A stretch of 50,974 nt of DNA, from positions 1 through 50,974 of the IMG/VR virus record IMGVR_UViG_3300043411_001266; one strand, written 5' to 3'. Under the pieces are notes generated by a model. The model made no database searches. It was not told where the DNA came from and saw nothing but the letters and a program-made list of their open reading frames with translations. The DNA comes from a virus. Below are positions 28,728 to 36,238 of the stretch, piece by piece. Position numbers and translations under genes: made by a program. Each line of letters opens with the position of its first letter. Positions within the stretch are counted from its first letter, which is position 1.

Positions 28728-29080
28728 TTGTATTTGTTATTCCTCTCATAAGGGTTTGTGAATTCATTATAAGAAATGATCGCTCTTGGCTGTAACCAAA
28801 ATTCTAGATACATTCGCATCAGAAGAATTAAAATATTTTCTGTGTTATATTCGTTTCCTTCCGAGGTTGCATATTTGTAATGACTTTTGATGTATTCTTT
28901 ATTGCTTAAATACTTTGCTAGAGATTTCTCGAATATGGGCATTACATCTATGCAATAAAATCCATCCCAAAGTTCGAAATCCAAATTGATAAATTTCAAA
29001 ATTGGATCGGTTGCTTTTATATGTTCGAACCGACACAATTCAGTTTTTGTCGTTTTTAATATTATTTCCCAATTCATCAT
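28724..29080 (-). CDS. Hypothetical protein, helical and aromatic-rich
   Basis: The start is placed at the ATG at 29080 because GGAG lies 9 nt upstream; a longer TTG start at 29098 has no such support. The 118-residue product is rich in Tyr, Phe and Trp (FINLDFELWDGFYCIDVMPI, MRMYLEFWLQPRAI). It has no recognisable domain. It overlaps the preceding gene by 41 nt and the next by 4 nt, so the three genes 29282-28431 form one operon. Confidence 0.65.
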   Translation of the reverse strand: MMNWEIILKTTKTELCRFEHIKATDPILKFINLDFELWDGFYCIDVMPIFEKSLAKYLSNKEYIKSHYKYATSEGNEYNTENILILLMRMYLEFWLQPRAIISYNEFTNPYERNNKYK

Positions 29081-29282
29081 AACTTTCTGCTCCAACAAAT
29101 TTTCTTAATACATTTAAAAATTCTTCTGCGCCAGAAATATCATTAGCGACAATTCTTCCCATGAAGTATTCACGACATGAGTTAAGCCAGCAAGAGGTAT
29201 TCATATCTAAAGGAATTTTTCTCGCTTTTCCAATGGCAATACACCGATCCCAATCTATAGCTAATTCTTGTCGTTTTCTCAT
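29040..29282 (-). CDS. Hypothetical small protein
   Basis: The 80-residue product reads RKRQELAIDWDRCIAIGKAR, then CWLNSCREYFMGRIVANDIS and EEFLNVLRKFVGAESYDELG. It is soluble and helical, with three Cys residues but no CxxC pair, and I do not recognise it. A promoter with -10 TATTAT and -35 TTGACG lies directly upstream (29292-29321), giving a leader of about 5 nt or a start slightly further upstream. It is the first gene of a leftward operon that diverges from the rightward genes at 29551. Confidence 0.65.
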   Translation of the reverse strand: MRKRQELAIDWDRCIAIGKARKIPLDMNTSCWLNSCREYFMGRIVANDISGAEEFLNVLRKFVGAESYDELGNNIKNDKN

Positions 29283-29291
29283 GTTGATCCA

Positions 29292-29321
29292 ATAATATCA
29301 AAATATATCATACTACGTCAA
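29292..29321 (-). promoter_or_regulatory. Sigma70-like promoter of the 29282 operon
   Basis: On the minus strand TTGACG (29316-29321), an 18-nt spacer and TATTAT (29292-29297) are seen. The spacer is not of the conserved GTTTGGATGATTT type. The predicted start is only about 3-5 nt upstream of the ATG. Confidence 0.45.
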
Positions 29322-29385
29322 TGCATTGTTTGATGACGGTCTTTCTTTACGAGATTCAAGATTTATCTTATCCTTGGTTTTGTTT

Positions 29386-29552
29386 ATAAAAGAACCGTAA
29401 GTGCCGTTAAATATCACTGACTCAATTGCTAAAAGGGTATTCCGTTGTCTAGGCCGCGAATACCACAAGAATGCGTTGTAACAGAGGATCGGTTCGCCGG
29501 ACGTGATATTTGCGTGGTCTGAGCATAATTAACTCCTTTACGGTTCTTTTAT
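29386..29552 (+). ncRNA. Large nested inverted-repeat element, candidate structured RNA
   Basis: A 15-bp perfect inverted repeat (29386-29400 with 29538-29552; ATAAAAGAACCGTAA) encloses a second perfect 9-bp stem (29409-29417 with 29503-29511, AAATATCAC/GTGATATTT). Inside lie GGTATTC/GAATACC (29436-29442 with 29458-29464), ACAA/TTGT (29465-29468 with 29476-29479) and TCGG-TTCG-CCGG (29489-29500) with a UUCG tetraloop on the plus strand. This is a multi-branch fold typical of riboswitches, ribozymes or stable ncRNAs. The right arm ends at the ATG of the 29551 gene, so pairing would occlude its start. The strand is uncertain; the UUCG loop favours plus. I could not match it to a named RNA family. 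Confidence 0.6.
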
Positions 29553-29982
29553 GAACAACGAAAATACAGAAAAAATAATGAATGCAGCACCAAAACTTTT
29601 TGGTCTGTTTGAACAAGAACAACAAAAATTGGCTAATCGTTTGAGTGGAGACAAAACAACCCCACCATTTTATCCGATTGCGTTTGGTCTTGAGTGTGGA
29701 GATGGTTGGTTTAATCTTTTGCTAGAACTAGTGACTGGACTCGAAGCTGAAATTAATTCCCTTCCGACCGAAGAACAAACACATTTTAAAGTGATCCAAG
29801 TCAAAGAAAAATATGGCACACTAAGATTTTATATGAATGGGACAGATAAAATGTATGATCTAATTGCAGAAGCGGAAAGGAAGTCAGCCGAAACTTGTGA
29901 GTTGTGTGGTGACGTAGGAAAATTAAACACAGATGCTTATTGGATTACGAGTCGATGTGAAAAATGTTCAGAGCCAGAATGA
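29551..29982 (+). CDS. Zinc-ribbon-containing small phage protein
   Basis: The 143-residue product contains the block YGTLRFYMNGTDKMYDLIAE and a C-terminal zinc ribbon, CELCG near residue 117 and CEKC near 138. This G-TLRFY...AE..S...CE.CG layout is common in phage genes of unknown function. The four cysteines would bind one Zn ion. The ATG lies inside the right arm of the 29386-29552 stem and has no Shine-Dalgarno, so translation may depend on unfolding that structure. An alternative start is the ATG at 29578. The stop overlaps the next gene by 4 nt. Confidence 0.8.
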   Translation: MNNENTEKIMNAAPKLFGLFEQEQQKLANRLSGDKTTPPFYPIAFGLECGDGWFNLLLELVTGLEAEINSLPTEEQTHFKVIQVKEKYGTLRFYMNGTDKMYDLIAEAERKSAETCELCGDVGKLNTDAYWITSRCEKCSEPE

Positions 29983-30221
29983 AAGATTCGATTCTTCGCG
30001 CAACAGAACTAATTAAACGAGTTGGTAAAATTAAAACCGAAATAAACATCGATCAATCTAGAGAAAAAATGTTTGCGGGAATTCGTCGCATTTTTGATAA
30101 GGGTATTCCGGTAGAAAGAAGTAATGGAATTGCGAGTGTAAAACCAGAAGATTTAGTCGAGGCTGTTAGAGAATCGTTTGATGAAATATCGAGGTTGAAT
30201 GACAAAGAGGAAGAAGATTAA
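29979..30221 (+). CDS. Hypothetical small charged protein
   Basis: The start is placed at the ATG inside ATGA (29979), which overlaps the preceding stop. The 80-residue product is a charged helical protein (KDSILRATELIKRVGKIKTE, EKMFAGIRRIFDKG) with an acidic end (SRLNDKEEED). No domain is recognised. It overlaps the next gene by 23 nt. Confidence 0.65.
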   Translation: MKDSILRATELIKRVGKIKTEINIDQSREKMFAGIRRIFDKGIPVERSNGIASVKPEDLVEAVRESFDEISRLNDKEEED

Positions 30222-30432
30222 GTCAAACGATTCTGAACTTAAGAAAACTCAAAAAGCACTTCATGAGTGTTTAACTTTATTAGCAGAGGCATACCAAAGA
30301 TATGGTGCAGATGCGTGTCCAGGTTTCGAAGAAAAACCATGGATAACCATTAAGAAATGGGAAAAATTCATGGACAAGTTAGTGAAGATTCAAAAACTTG
30401 ACAAGTATATTCCAGACGAAATGTTCGATTAG
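30199..30432 (+). CDS. Hypothetical small basic protein
   Basis: The 77-residue product starts with a Lys-rich stretch (TKRKKIKSNDSELKKTQKAL) and continues as helices (ECLTLLAEAYQRYGADACPG, KKWEKFMDKLVKIQKLDKY). I do not recognise it. It ends 2 nt before the convergent end of the gp5-like gene. No terminator hairpin is visible between them. Confidence 0.65.
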   Translation: MTKRKKIKSNDSELKKTQKALHECLTLLAEAYQRYGADACPGFEEKPWITIKKWEKFMDKLVKIQKLDKYIPDEMFD

Positions 30433-30434
30433 AT

Positions 30435-32519
30435 TTATTCGACTGGAGGCTCAACTTCTGGTGCGCCGGTAAATCCCCATCCAGCACCTTCATATCGTAA
30501 AGATCCATCAGGAATAATCACTGTTCCCGAAGAATAAACAACAGAAATATTCATTCCAAACGCTCCACCAGGCTGAGAATAACGATAGTGTTGTCTGTTA
30601 CCATTTGCCACACCAGCATCTCGCCCAGAAGTTCCGTTAACCGTACAAGGTCCACCCGCGCCAGGTTCTAACAATACAGCAAGATTTCCATCCGAATCTG
30701 ATTGTGGTTTCCACAAAAATCCAATTGGTGCAGCAACAGGCAACCCAGGTTCGTGCGATCCACTTCCCGATCCACTTCCAGATCCATCCCCACCCGCGCC
30801 AAATCCTGTACTAGCAGACAAAAACGCTTCCGCTTCCGCTTCCGCAAGTGCTTGAATTTCTGCAATCGCATCTTCAATATTATCATTAGCAGGATTTGAT
30901 GCAGCCGACACAGCAGCGGCCCCACTTGCAATAGCGATCAGCGCGTCAATTCCTGGAGCATCAATACTAAATCCAGGAATGGCAGGAGCGCCTGGTAAAG
31001 TTGTGTCTCCGTTAGAATCCGTCATTCCACCTTCGAGAGCGCCCGAACAAGATGTCAGTGCGCCGGTATGCGAAATCAATGGGGCAAAATCTGCAATTAG
31101 TGTTGGAGCAATTCTTTGACAAGAAATTAGAGAAACATCCCCGATGGCTCCACCGGCGGCGCGAATATTTTCTCCAACACTTGCTTCAGTTCTAGAAGCA
31201 CACCCAAGAATACTAGATCCAGCAACACCAGTCGTTTCATCTCCACCGACAACAGTTCCTTTTTCACCTTCGACAATCATAGTATCATTGCCATAAACAA
31301 TAGCAGCTTTATCGCCTTCAACAACTAAGGTATCATTCCCCTGAACAACAACAGTCTGATTGACACCAACAAATAAATTGTAATTTCCATCGACTATCGT
31401 ACTCATATCTTCTTTGACATGAAGATTATAATCACCTTCAACAAGCATATTCACATCACCATGAATTGTGATATTCCAATTTTCATCAACTTCTAAATTG
31501 AAATGTCTTTCCGTTTTGCAATTGATATCTTTGTCTTTAACATGGATGTTTAATTTTCCAGCTAGTACGGTAAGGTTTAGATCTCCGTTTTCTCCGACTG
31601 TTAAATCATAGTTGTTTCCAGTTTCAGCATCCTTGTTAACAAAGAGTTTCATTCCCTTATCAACAGTGTGTAAAGCAAATGCTTCAACATGCACCCACCA
31701 TGATTTCAAAATGATCTGTGTGAATCCTTGAACTATTTTTTTGATGGTTAGTCCAGATGGATGAACTTCCTCAAACGTTCCTGTTCGGTGATACAAGTGA
31801 ATTCTTTCTTTCCCTGGTGTGTCATCCATTTCAAATAGATGTTCACCTTCACTTCTCCATGCATGGTTGTATGGATACTCTGCATCGTATGGAGTTTCTT
31901 CCTCATAAAATTCTCCGGACGGTGAGGAAACATCTGTTCCAGTACCAGCCGGATGATCTGAAGTTGGAATACTTCTTTGTCCAATATCTACGTTCGCTCT
32001 TTTTTCTTGAACGATGGTATCAGCAATTTTTTCGTTACGTTGAAATCGGGATGATGATGGTTCATCTAAAAAATCTGGATCTGGATAATTTGGTTTCTGA
32101 TTTGTCTCATCAATATCGGTTCCCGATCCGTCATCGTGTTGAGTGGTACTTGCAACAGGACCAGGAACTTGATGTCCGACCAATTCATCGATTCTTGGAT
32201 CGAAAAATGCTTTTTTTGGTTTCGCTTCATCTTCAGGAATACCAGAATAAATTCCAGTTATGATTGGTCTCTGAGCCTGTATTCCATCCCCAAAAAATCC
32301 ATAGGCCCAATCGCCTTCCCTTGGACCAACCACGTTTTGCATGTGGTCAAGTGGGAGAGTGGGATACGCCCACGGGAGTTCGTCTGTCGGCAAATCTTCT
32401 TTTTTATCTGAATGCCAGCCGAATATTCGGACTCGGACTCTGCCCAATTTTAGCGGGTCTTTTCGATCTTCGACAACCCCGCGCCACCAGATCATGTCCT
32501 TTCCATCACGATGTTCCAT
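30435..32519 (-). CDS. gp5: Baseplate central spike (T4 gp5-like), no lysozyme domain
   Basis: The 694-residue product has an OB-fold N-terminus (MIWWRGVVEDRKDPLKLGRV, then GDWAYGFFGDGIQAQRPIIT), as in gp5/VgrG proteins. Residues about 330-450 are a repetitive beta-helix (VVEGDKAAIV, GNDTMIVEGEKGTVVGGDE) that would form the trimeric needle. T4 gp5 carries a lysozyme domain between OB fold and helix; none is seen here. A GSGSGSGSG linker near residue 580 joins a C-terminal module of about 100 residues (PIGFLWKPQSDSDGNLAVLL, PGGAFGMNISVVYSSGTVII) of unknown function. It is alone on the minus strand between rightward gene blocks, with a TTAAATAC late-promoter-like element about 50 nt upstream. 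Confidence 0.9.
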   Translation of the reverse strand: MEHRDGKDMIWWRGVVEDRKDPLKLGRVRVRIFGWHSDKKEDLPTDELPWAYPTLPLDHMQNVVGPREGDWAYGFFGDGIQAQRPIITGIYSGIPEDEAKPKKAFFDPRIDELVGHQVPGPVASTTQHDDGSGTDIDETNQKPNYPDPDFLDEPSSSRFQRNEKIADTIVQEKRANVDIGQRSIPTSDHPAGTGTDVSSPSGEFYEEETPYDAEYPYNHAWRSEGEHLFEMDDTPGKERIHLYHRTGTFEEVHPSGLTIKKIVQGFTQIILKSWWVHVEAFALHTVDKGMKLFVNKDAETGNNYDLTVGENGDLNLTVLAGKLNIHVKDKDINCKTERHFNLEVDENWNITIHGDVNMLVEGDYNLHVKEDMSTIVDGNYNLFVGVNQTVVVQGNDTLVVEGDKAAIVYGNDTMIVEGEKGTVVGGDETTGVAGSSILGCASRTEASVGENIRAAGGAIGDVSLISCQRIAPTLIADFAPLISHTGALTSCSGALEGGMTDSNGDTTLPGAPAIPGFSIDAPGIDALIAIASGAAAVSAASNPANDNIEDAIAEIQALAEAEAEAFLSASTGFGAGGDGSGSGSGSGSHEPGLPVAAPIGFLWKPQSDSDGNLAVLLEPGAGGPCTVNGTSGRDAGVANGNRQHYRYSQPGGAFGMNISVVYSSGTVIIPDGSLRYEGAGWGFTGAPEVEPPVE

Positions 32520-32570
32520 TAATTGTTGGTCCTAGATCTGTTTAAATTGGGTTTGAAGAAATTTCTCGAA

Positions 32571-32578
32571 GTATTTAA
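32571..32578 (-). promoter_or_regulatory. Late-promoter-like TTAAATAC upstream of gp5-like gene
   Basis: The minus strand reads AGTTAAATACTTCG about 52 nt before the ATG of the spike gene. It is a one-base variant of the CTAAATA elements at 26147 and 3484. The motif is short and the call is weak. Confidence 0.25.
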
Positions 32579-32596
32579 CTAATTTTACCAATTTAG

Positions 32597-32625
32597 TTGA
32601 CGGGTTTGGATAAATTTGGCATCAT
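32597..32625 (+). promoter_or_regulatory. Sigma70-like promoter of the 32662 operon
   Basis: TTGACG (32597-32602), a 17-nt spacer GGTTTGGATAAATTTGG and CATCAT (32620-32625) precede a leader ending CTATGGAGAACAAAATG. The leader is almost the same as the one after the promoter at 33975, so the whole promoter-leader unit looks duplicated. Confidence 0.6.
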
Positions 32626-32661
32626 ATGTATGTGATTGAAAGAAACACTATGGAGAACAAA

Positions 32662-32925
32662 ATGAAAAATAAAGAACAAATCGAATTACTAGAAAAGATG
32701 ATTGGATATTCGGTACAAGATCAGGCTTTATCAATCGAATCTGCTAAAAAATTTGTTGAGGTTGGACTTAAGAATCTTAATAATCCTTCTGGCTTTTACC
32801 GACCAATTACAACATTAGAACAACTCGTTCGTGAATTGAGTTCAGTAGTAGCAAATTTAAAAACAGGTATAATTCAGGAAGAAAAATATAGGTTCGCACT
32901 TGAACGACTTTTTGAGGCTGAATAA
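32662..32925 (+). CDS. Hypothetical small helical protein
   Basis: The start is placed at 32662 because TATGGAGAACAAAATG gives GGAG 6 nt before the ATG; upstream in-frame ATGs have no such signal. The 87-residue product is helical (KNKEQIELLEKMIGYSVQDQ, TLEQLVRELSSVVANLKTGI) and unrecognised. It is the first gene of a rightward operon behind the 32597 promoter. Confidence 0.7.
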   Translation: MKNKEQIELLEKMIGYSVQDQALSIESAKKFVEVGLKNLNNPSGFYRPITTLEQLVRELSSVVANLKTGIIQEEKYRFALERLFEAE

Positions 32926-32941
32926 TTTATTGGAGAATATT

Positions 32942-33286
32942 ATGAATCCTAACAGAATGGCACTAAAATCGAATCGAGAAAAATTTCATTCGACGATTCT
33001 TCGGGAATTGAATCCATATGGATTGGTGGATACCGGAAATGAGGTGTATCGATATTCTTTGGAGAGTAGGGCAGGGACGATTCTAATAACTTTTTGGGAA
33101 GATGATTTAGATTCCGTTTTCTGTCGATTCGAGAATCCACAATTAGCAAAACACATTTTGGGAGAAGACAAACGACTAAACACATTTTCTGGAAAATGGA
33201 ATTTTCATTTTCTTGAAAAGGATTTAGACTATCGGTTGGCAACAAATTTTTTCTTGAGTGAAATAAAGAAGGTGATTGAATTATGA
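32942..33286 (+). CDS. Hypothetical protein
   Basis: The ATG at 32942 is chosen because GGAG lies 6 nt upstream. The 114-residue product has alternating helices and strands (REKFHSTILRELNPYGLVDT, GTILITFWEDDLDSVFCRFE). It has no recognisable domain. One AGGGACGATT word (33073) falls inside and encodes part of RAGTILI. The stop overlaps the next ATG by 4 nt. Confidence 0.7.
   Translation: MNPNRMALKSNREKFHSTILRELNPYGLVDTGNEVYRYSLESRAGTILITFWEDDLDSVFCRFENPQLAKHILGEDKRLNTFSGKWNFHFLEKDLDYRLATNFFLSEIKKVIEL
33073..33082 (+). repeat. AGGGACGATT word, copy in the 32942 gene
   Basis: The word reads along the gene in the frame giving GTI. Confidence 0.6.
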
Positions 33287-33573
33287 TAAAACAAATTCCT
33301 GGATTTAAAATTGATGAAGATAAGATTGCGGCTGGTCTATGGGAAATGATTAAAGAGCATCCAGACTTTGCATGTGTTCGCTTAGGAATGTTACCAGCGG
33401 AGATTATGAATTCTTTAGAACGAGAGTTTGAAGAAAGGATTCCGGACATTTACTTTGTTTCTGGAGATCCGCTATTCACTATAAAGGGTGAGCAATACAG
33501 GCACAAAGTTCTACATTCAATAACATGTAAGATTTTGAATCTGGCTGATGCGGCTGGAGTTTTGGAGGTATAA
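33283..33573 (+). CDS. Hypothetical protein
   Basis: The 96-residue product reads IKQIPGFKIDEDKIAAGLWE, then RLGMLPAEIMNSLEREFEER and YFVSGDPLFTIKGEQYRHKV. It is soluble and mixed alpha/beta, with two Cys residues. I do not recognise it. It is coupled to its upstream neighbour by an ATGA overlap and to the next gene with no gap. Confidence 0.7.
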   Translation: MIKQIPGFKIDEDKIAAGLWEMIKEHPDFACVRLGMLPAEIMNSLEREFEERIPDIYFVSGDPLFTIKGEQYRHKVLHSITCKILNLADAAGVLEV

Positions 33574-33978
33574 ATGGAAGAGAAGTTGGTTTGTTTTGCA
33601 TGTGGAAAAAAGATCAAGGGTCGGCAACATCTTGTAGATTGTGAGGATGATCAACAATTTGTAACCGTTGGTCCAGATTGCTATAAGAAAATTAAAAAAT
33701 CTGGGATCATGGGTTATCGACCACCAAAGGGAGGTCCGAGGCTCGTGCTTTCAAATCAAGAATTAACATTAAAACAGCGTTGTGAAATAATACAATGGTT
33801 GGCCGAGGGAGGTCTTGTCAATCTAGGTAAATCCAAAACTAAACTCGAAACTATTGAAAATTGTTTATCTGCAATATACGAAATCTCACGCAATGGCGCA
33901 GGAGATTTTTATCATCCTGGATGGGAAGATAGGTCCATGCGACTTTATAGAACATTGCGCGATAAAAATATAATTTGA
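33574..33978 (+). CDS. Small zinc-ribbon-like phage protein
   Basis: The 134-residue product begins with CFACGKKIKG and continues DDQQFVTVGPDCYKKIKKSG and GYRPPKGGPRLVLS. The CxxC, followed by a third Cys in VGPDCY and an earlier one in VDCED, suggests a treble-clef or zinc-ribbon fold. The VGPxCYxxI...GYxPPKGGPR pattern is one I associate with small phage proteins of unknown function. The C-terminal half is helical. The next promoter overlaps its last codons. Confidence 0.75.
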   Translation: MEEKLVCFACGKKIKGRQHLVDCEDDQQFVTVGPDCYKKIKKSGIMGYRPPKGGPRLVLSNQELTLKQRCEIIQWLAEGGLVNLGKSKTKLETIENCLSAIYEISRNGAGDFYHPGWEDRSMRLYRTLRDKNII

Positions 33979-34004
33979 CAAGTTTGGATGATTTATGGCA
34001 TCCT
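33975..34004 (+). promoter_or_regulatory. Sigma70-like promoter of the 34035 operon
   Basis: TTGACA (33975-33980), an 18-nt spacer AGTTTGGATGATTTATGG and CATCCT (33999-34004) are seen. GGATG in the spacer and CATCC at the -10 form an inverted repeat. The leader ends CTATGGAGAAACAAATG like that of the 32597 promoter. Confidence 0.65.
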
Positions 34005-34034
34005 ATGAATAGAAAATAAACTATGGAGAAACAA

Positions 34035-34403
34035 ATGAAAACAGAAAAGAGAAAGGGAATGAGATTGAACGTTTTTCGTTGGACTTTGGGAGATTGCACT
34101 AATGGTGGAATTTCTTCCACTCATAATAATGTCTTGTTAGTTGGTCCAGGAATTCCAGAAATTTTTGAGGAAGATGAGGATACTCCGGTTGTTAATTTGG
34201 TGAATAATTCTAGGGGCCAGGGAGCGCCGTACAATCCAGAAATTCATCATTGGCATGATGAGGATGTGTATTTGGTATTAGAACCGGCTGATGTGCCAAA
34301 AGGTACTTGGACAATGGCTGGTGGAAATTATGCTGGTTCTAGTGATAGTAGGATTCACGAAATTTGTCCGTATCCAATCTCGATACATGACCGAATCGAG
34401 TAA
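34035..34403 (+). CDS. Conserved-type phage protein (FRW...DCTNGGIS family)
   Basis: The ATG at 34035 follows GGAG by 6 nt and is preferred to the ATG at 34023. The 122-residue product contains FRWTLGDCTNGGISS, GPGIPEIFEEDEDTPVVNLV, TWTMAGGNYAGSSDSRI and a final SIHDRIE. The DCTNGGIS, AGGNYxxxSDSRF and HDRxE blocks are shared by small phage proteins as I remember them. Their function is unknown to me. It opens a rightward operon containing the DUF2786 and methyltransferase-like genes. Confidence 0.75.
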   Translation: MKTEKRKGMRLNVFRWTLGDCTNGGISSTHNNVLLVGPGIPEIFEEDEDTPVVNLVNNSRGQGAPYNPEIHHWHDEDVYLVLEPADVPKGTWTMAGGNYAGSSDSRIHEICPYPISIHDRIE

Positions 34404-34436
34404 TTTATTTCAAATTGCAATATGTAATGGAGGAAT

Positions 34437-35132
34437 ATGACACCAGAAGTTTTAGAGAAAATTAGAAAGATTCTTGAACTTGCTAAACGAGGCGGGACCG
34501 AGGAAGAGGCCGACACAGCTATGAAGATGGCTCGAAACATATTAGCTCAGTACAATATGACGGTTGATCAAGTTTCGTTCGATGAAGATGATGGAATTGA
34601 GAGAGATCAATTCGGACATCTCACAAAAAAATGGAAACGAAATTTAATGGCCGCAATTGCCAAACTTTATTTTTGTAAGGTCTATACCGATTTTCATAGA
34701 CAAAAAGGGAAAGGGATCACAATGATTACTGGTAAGGAATCCAATATCGAAATCACCAAAAATCTTTTTGAATATGTTGCCGGTGTGGGGGAAAAACTTT
34801 CCAAGATTTATGCATCGACCATCGACAGAAATTCATTTTGCATTGGATTTGCATCAAGAATAAACACCAGGGTTCTAGAGGAAATCGCAAAAATTAAGAC
34901 ACAACCAGAAACCCAAGAAATGGGATTGGTATTGAAATCGATGTACGAAACGGAGGAAGATAGGATCAAGAAATTTTTAATTGATGTTGGAGTTACCTTA
35001 AAGAAAGGTGCGCCGACATATATTAAAAATGAGGCTGCATATAAGCAGGGACAAGCTTCTGCGAACAATGTGTCTCTCGGAAGGAATCACATTACGGACA
35101 AATCTAAATCTCAACTTTTGATAGGAAAATAA
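34437..35132 (+). CDS. DUF2786-domain protein
   Basis: The 231-residue product starts LEKIRKILELAKRGGTEEEA and DTAMKMARNILAQYNMTVDQ, the characteristic DUF2786 N-terminal helical domain found in phage and plasmid proteins. The remaining 180 residues include KWKRNLMAAIAKLYFCKVYT, TGKESNIEITKNLFEYV and a Lys/Gly-rich end (EAAYKQGQASANNVSLGRNH), which also occur in relatives. No enzymatic role is established. GGAGG lies 3 nt before the ATG. The stop is 1 nt from the methyltransferase-like ATG. Confidence 0.85.
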   Translation: MTPEVLEKIRKILELAKRGGTEEEADTAMKMARNILAQYNMTVDQVSFDEDDGIERDQFGHLTKKWKRNLMAAIAKLYFCKVYTDFHRQKGKGITMITGKESNIEITKNLFEYVAGVGEKLSKIYASTIDRNSFCIGFASRINTRVLEEIAKIKTQPETQEMGLVLKSMYETEEDRIKKFLIDVGVTLKKGAPTYIKNEAAYKQGQASANNVSLGRNHITDKSKSQLLIGK

Positions 35133-35133
35133 A

Positions 35134-35904
35134 ATGGCAAAATATGAATTAACGGCTACTGAAGAAATTCTTGATGTACTAAAACGATCCACCATCGATG
35201 ATGTTGGATTGTTACTTCCAGAACAATTAGATCGAACCACATATATGAGTGTGAATAAATTTTTGGAAGTCTCCGGAACGAAGTGGAACAAGAAGTTAAA
35301 GAAGCACATCTTCGCTGATGTCGGCGCAAAAGAAAAAATTCTTGCTCTGCTAGATACGGGATCGATAGTCGATGAAAAGAAAAAATTCCAGGAGTTTTAT
35401 ACTCCAGAAATTGTCGCTGCCGAAATTGTTGAGCTAGCCAAAATTACTCCAGAAATGATCGTCCTTGAACCGTCAGCCGGTGAAGGTGCGTTTGTTAAAG
35501 AGATTTTGAGATTCACATATAAGGTTTTCGCGGTCGAAATTAATCCAAGGTCTGTCGAGATATTAAGGAAAATACCGTCCATAGATCCACAGTTTGTTTT
35601 CGAGGAAGATTTTCTTTCTTACAACTTAGTGGATGTGAAGTTTGATAAGATCATCATGAATCCACCATTCACGGAGGATCAGGATATCAAGCATATTACT
35701 CATGCATATCAATTTCTAAAATCTGGCGGGGAATTGTTTTCGATCATGTCTCCTGGATTTACGTTTGGGTCTACCAAGAATAGAAAGGGATTTAAAAAAT
35801 TGGTTGAAGACCATGGGGAGATTGTTAAAGAATATCCAGAGGGAACCTTTAAAGATTCAGGAACTAATGTCAGGACTGTTTTGGTAAAATTAACTAAAGA
35901 ATAG
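35134..35904 (+). CDS. DNA adenine N6-methyltransferase-like protein
   Basis: The 256-residue product has motif I VLEPSAGEGAFV (near residues 110-121), which binds S-adenosylmethionine, and motif IV NPPF (near 176-179), the catalytic NPPY/F of N6-adenine methyltransferases. QEFYTPEIVAAEIVELAKI before motif I is typical of type I/IIG-like enzymes. The first 85 residues are an extra helical domain (EILDVLKRSTIDDVGLLLPE) that may read DNA or be a separate module. No restriction partner or target-recognition domain is nearby, so it is probably an orphan that protects phage DNA or acts in regulation (inference). Confidence 0.85.
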   Translation: MAKYELTATEEILDVLKRSTIDDVGLLLPEQLDRTTYMSVNKFLEVSGTKWNKKLKKHIFADVGAKEKILALLDTGSIVDEKKKFQEFYTPEIVAAEIVELAKITPEMIVLEPSAGEGAFVKEILRFTYKVFAVEINPRSVEILRKIPSIDPQFVFEEDFLSYNLVDVKFDKIIMNPPFTEDQDIKHITHAYQFLKSGGELFSIMSPGFTFGSTKNRKGFKKLVEDHGEIVKEYPEGTFKDSGTNVRTVLVKLTKE

Positions 35905-35911
35905 GAATATT

Positions 35912-36238
35912 ATGGGTCAAGAAAGTGTTAAACTGAATGTCAATAAACAAGACTATATGTTAGTCCAAATCATTGTTCGCAGGGCAAAGGGACTTGGCGT
36001 AATTCATGATGTCTTATCGACAGAAATGGATCTCTGTGCTACACATGCTAATGGAAATCCGATGGACTTTGAGAAGTTGGCTAGTGCTGATGATTTTAAT
36101 TTAGCTCATGATGTTTGTGGAATTGCCAGACATCTTGATCGAAATACTGGGAAGTTGGAAAATTATTTTAGTCCGAGATGTAGTAGATCGGATATACCTA
36201 GCAAGTCGAATGCGTCTAAACTGAGATTGGTCAAATAA
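35912..36238 (+). CDS. DUF6874-like phage protein
   Basis: The 108-residue product contains IIVRRAKGLGVIHDVLSTEM, CATHANGNPMDFEKLASADD and DFNLAHDVCGIARHLDRNTG, then FSPRC. The HANG-P-d---L--ADDFNfAHDV-GI--H-DR-TG-L pattern is a recurrent family in phages (DUF6874-like, from memory). No activity is established to my knowledge. The gene lies 7 nt after the methyltransferase-like gene. Confidence 0.75.
   Translation: MGQESVKLNVNKQDYMLVQIIVRRAKGLGVIHDVLSTEMDLCATHANGNPMDFEKLASADDFNLAHDVCGIARHLDRNTGKLENYFSPRCSRSDIPSKSNASKLRLVK

Noticed and set aside
29386-29552. Insertion-sequence ends
   Set aside because: The 15-bp repeats enclose only 137 bp with no transposase gene and no flanking target duplication is seen; the inner nested stems point to RNA structure.
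30421-30440. Terminator between convergent genes ending at 30432 and 30435
   Set aside because: No inverted repeat or T-run of useful length is visible.
32949-33449. Minus-strand 166-codon frame opposite the 32942 and 33283 genes
   Set aside because: The plus-strand genes have good ribosome sites, ATGA coupling and a promoter; the antisense frame has none.
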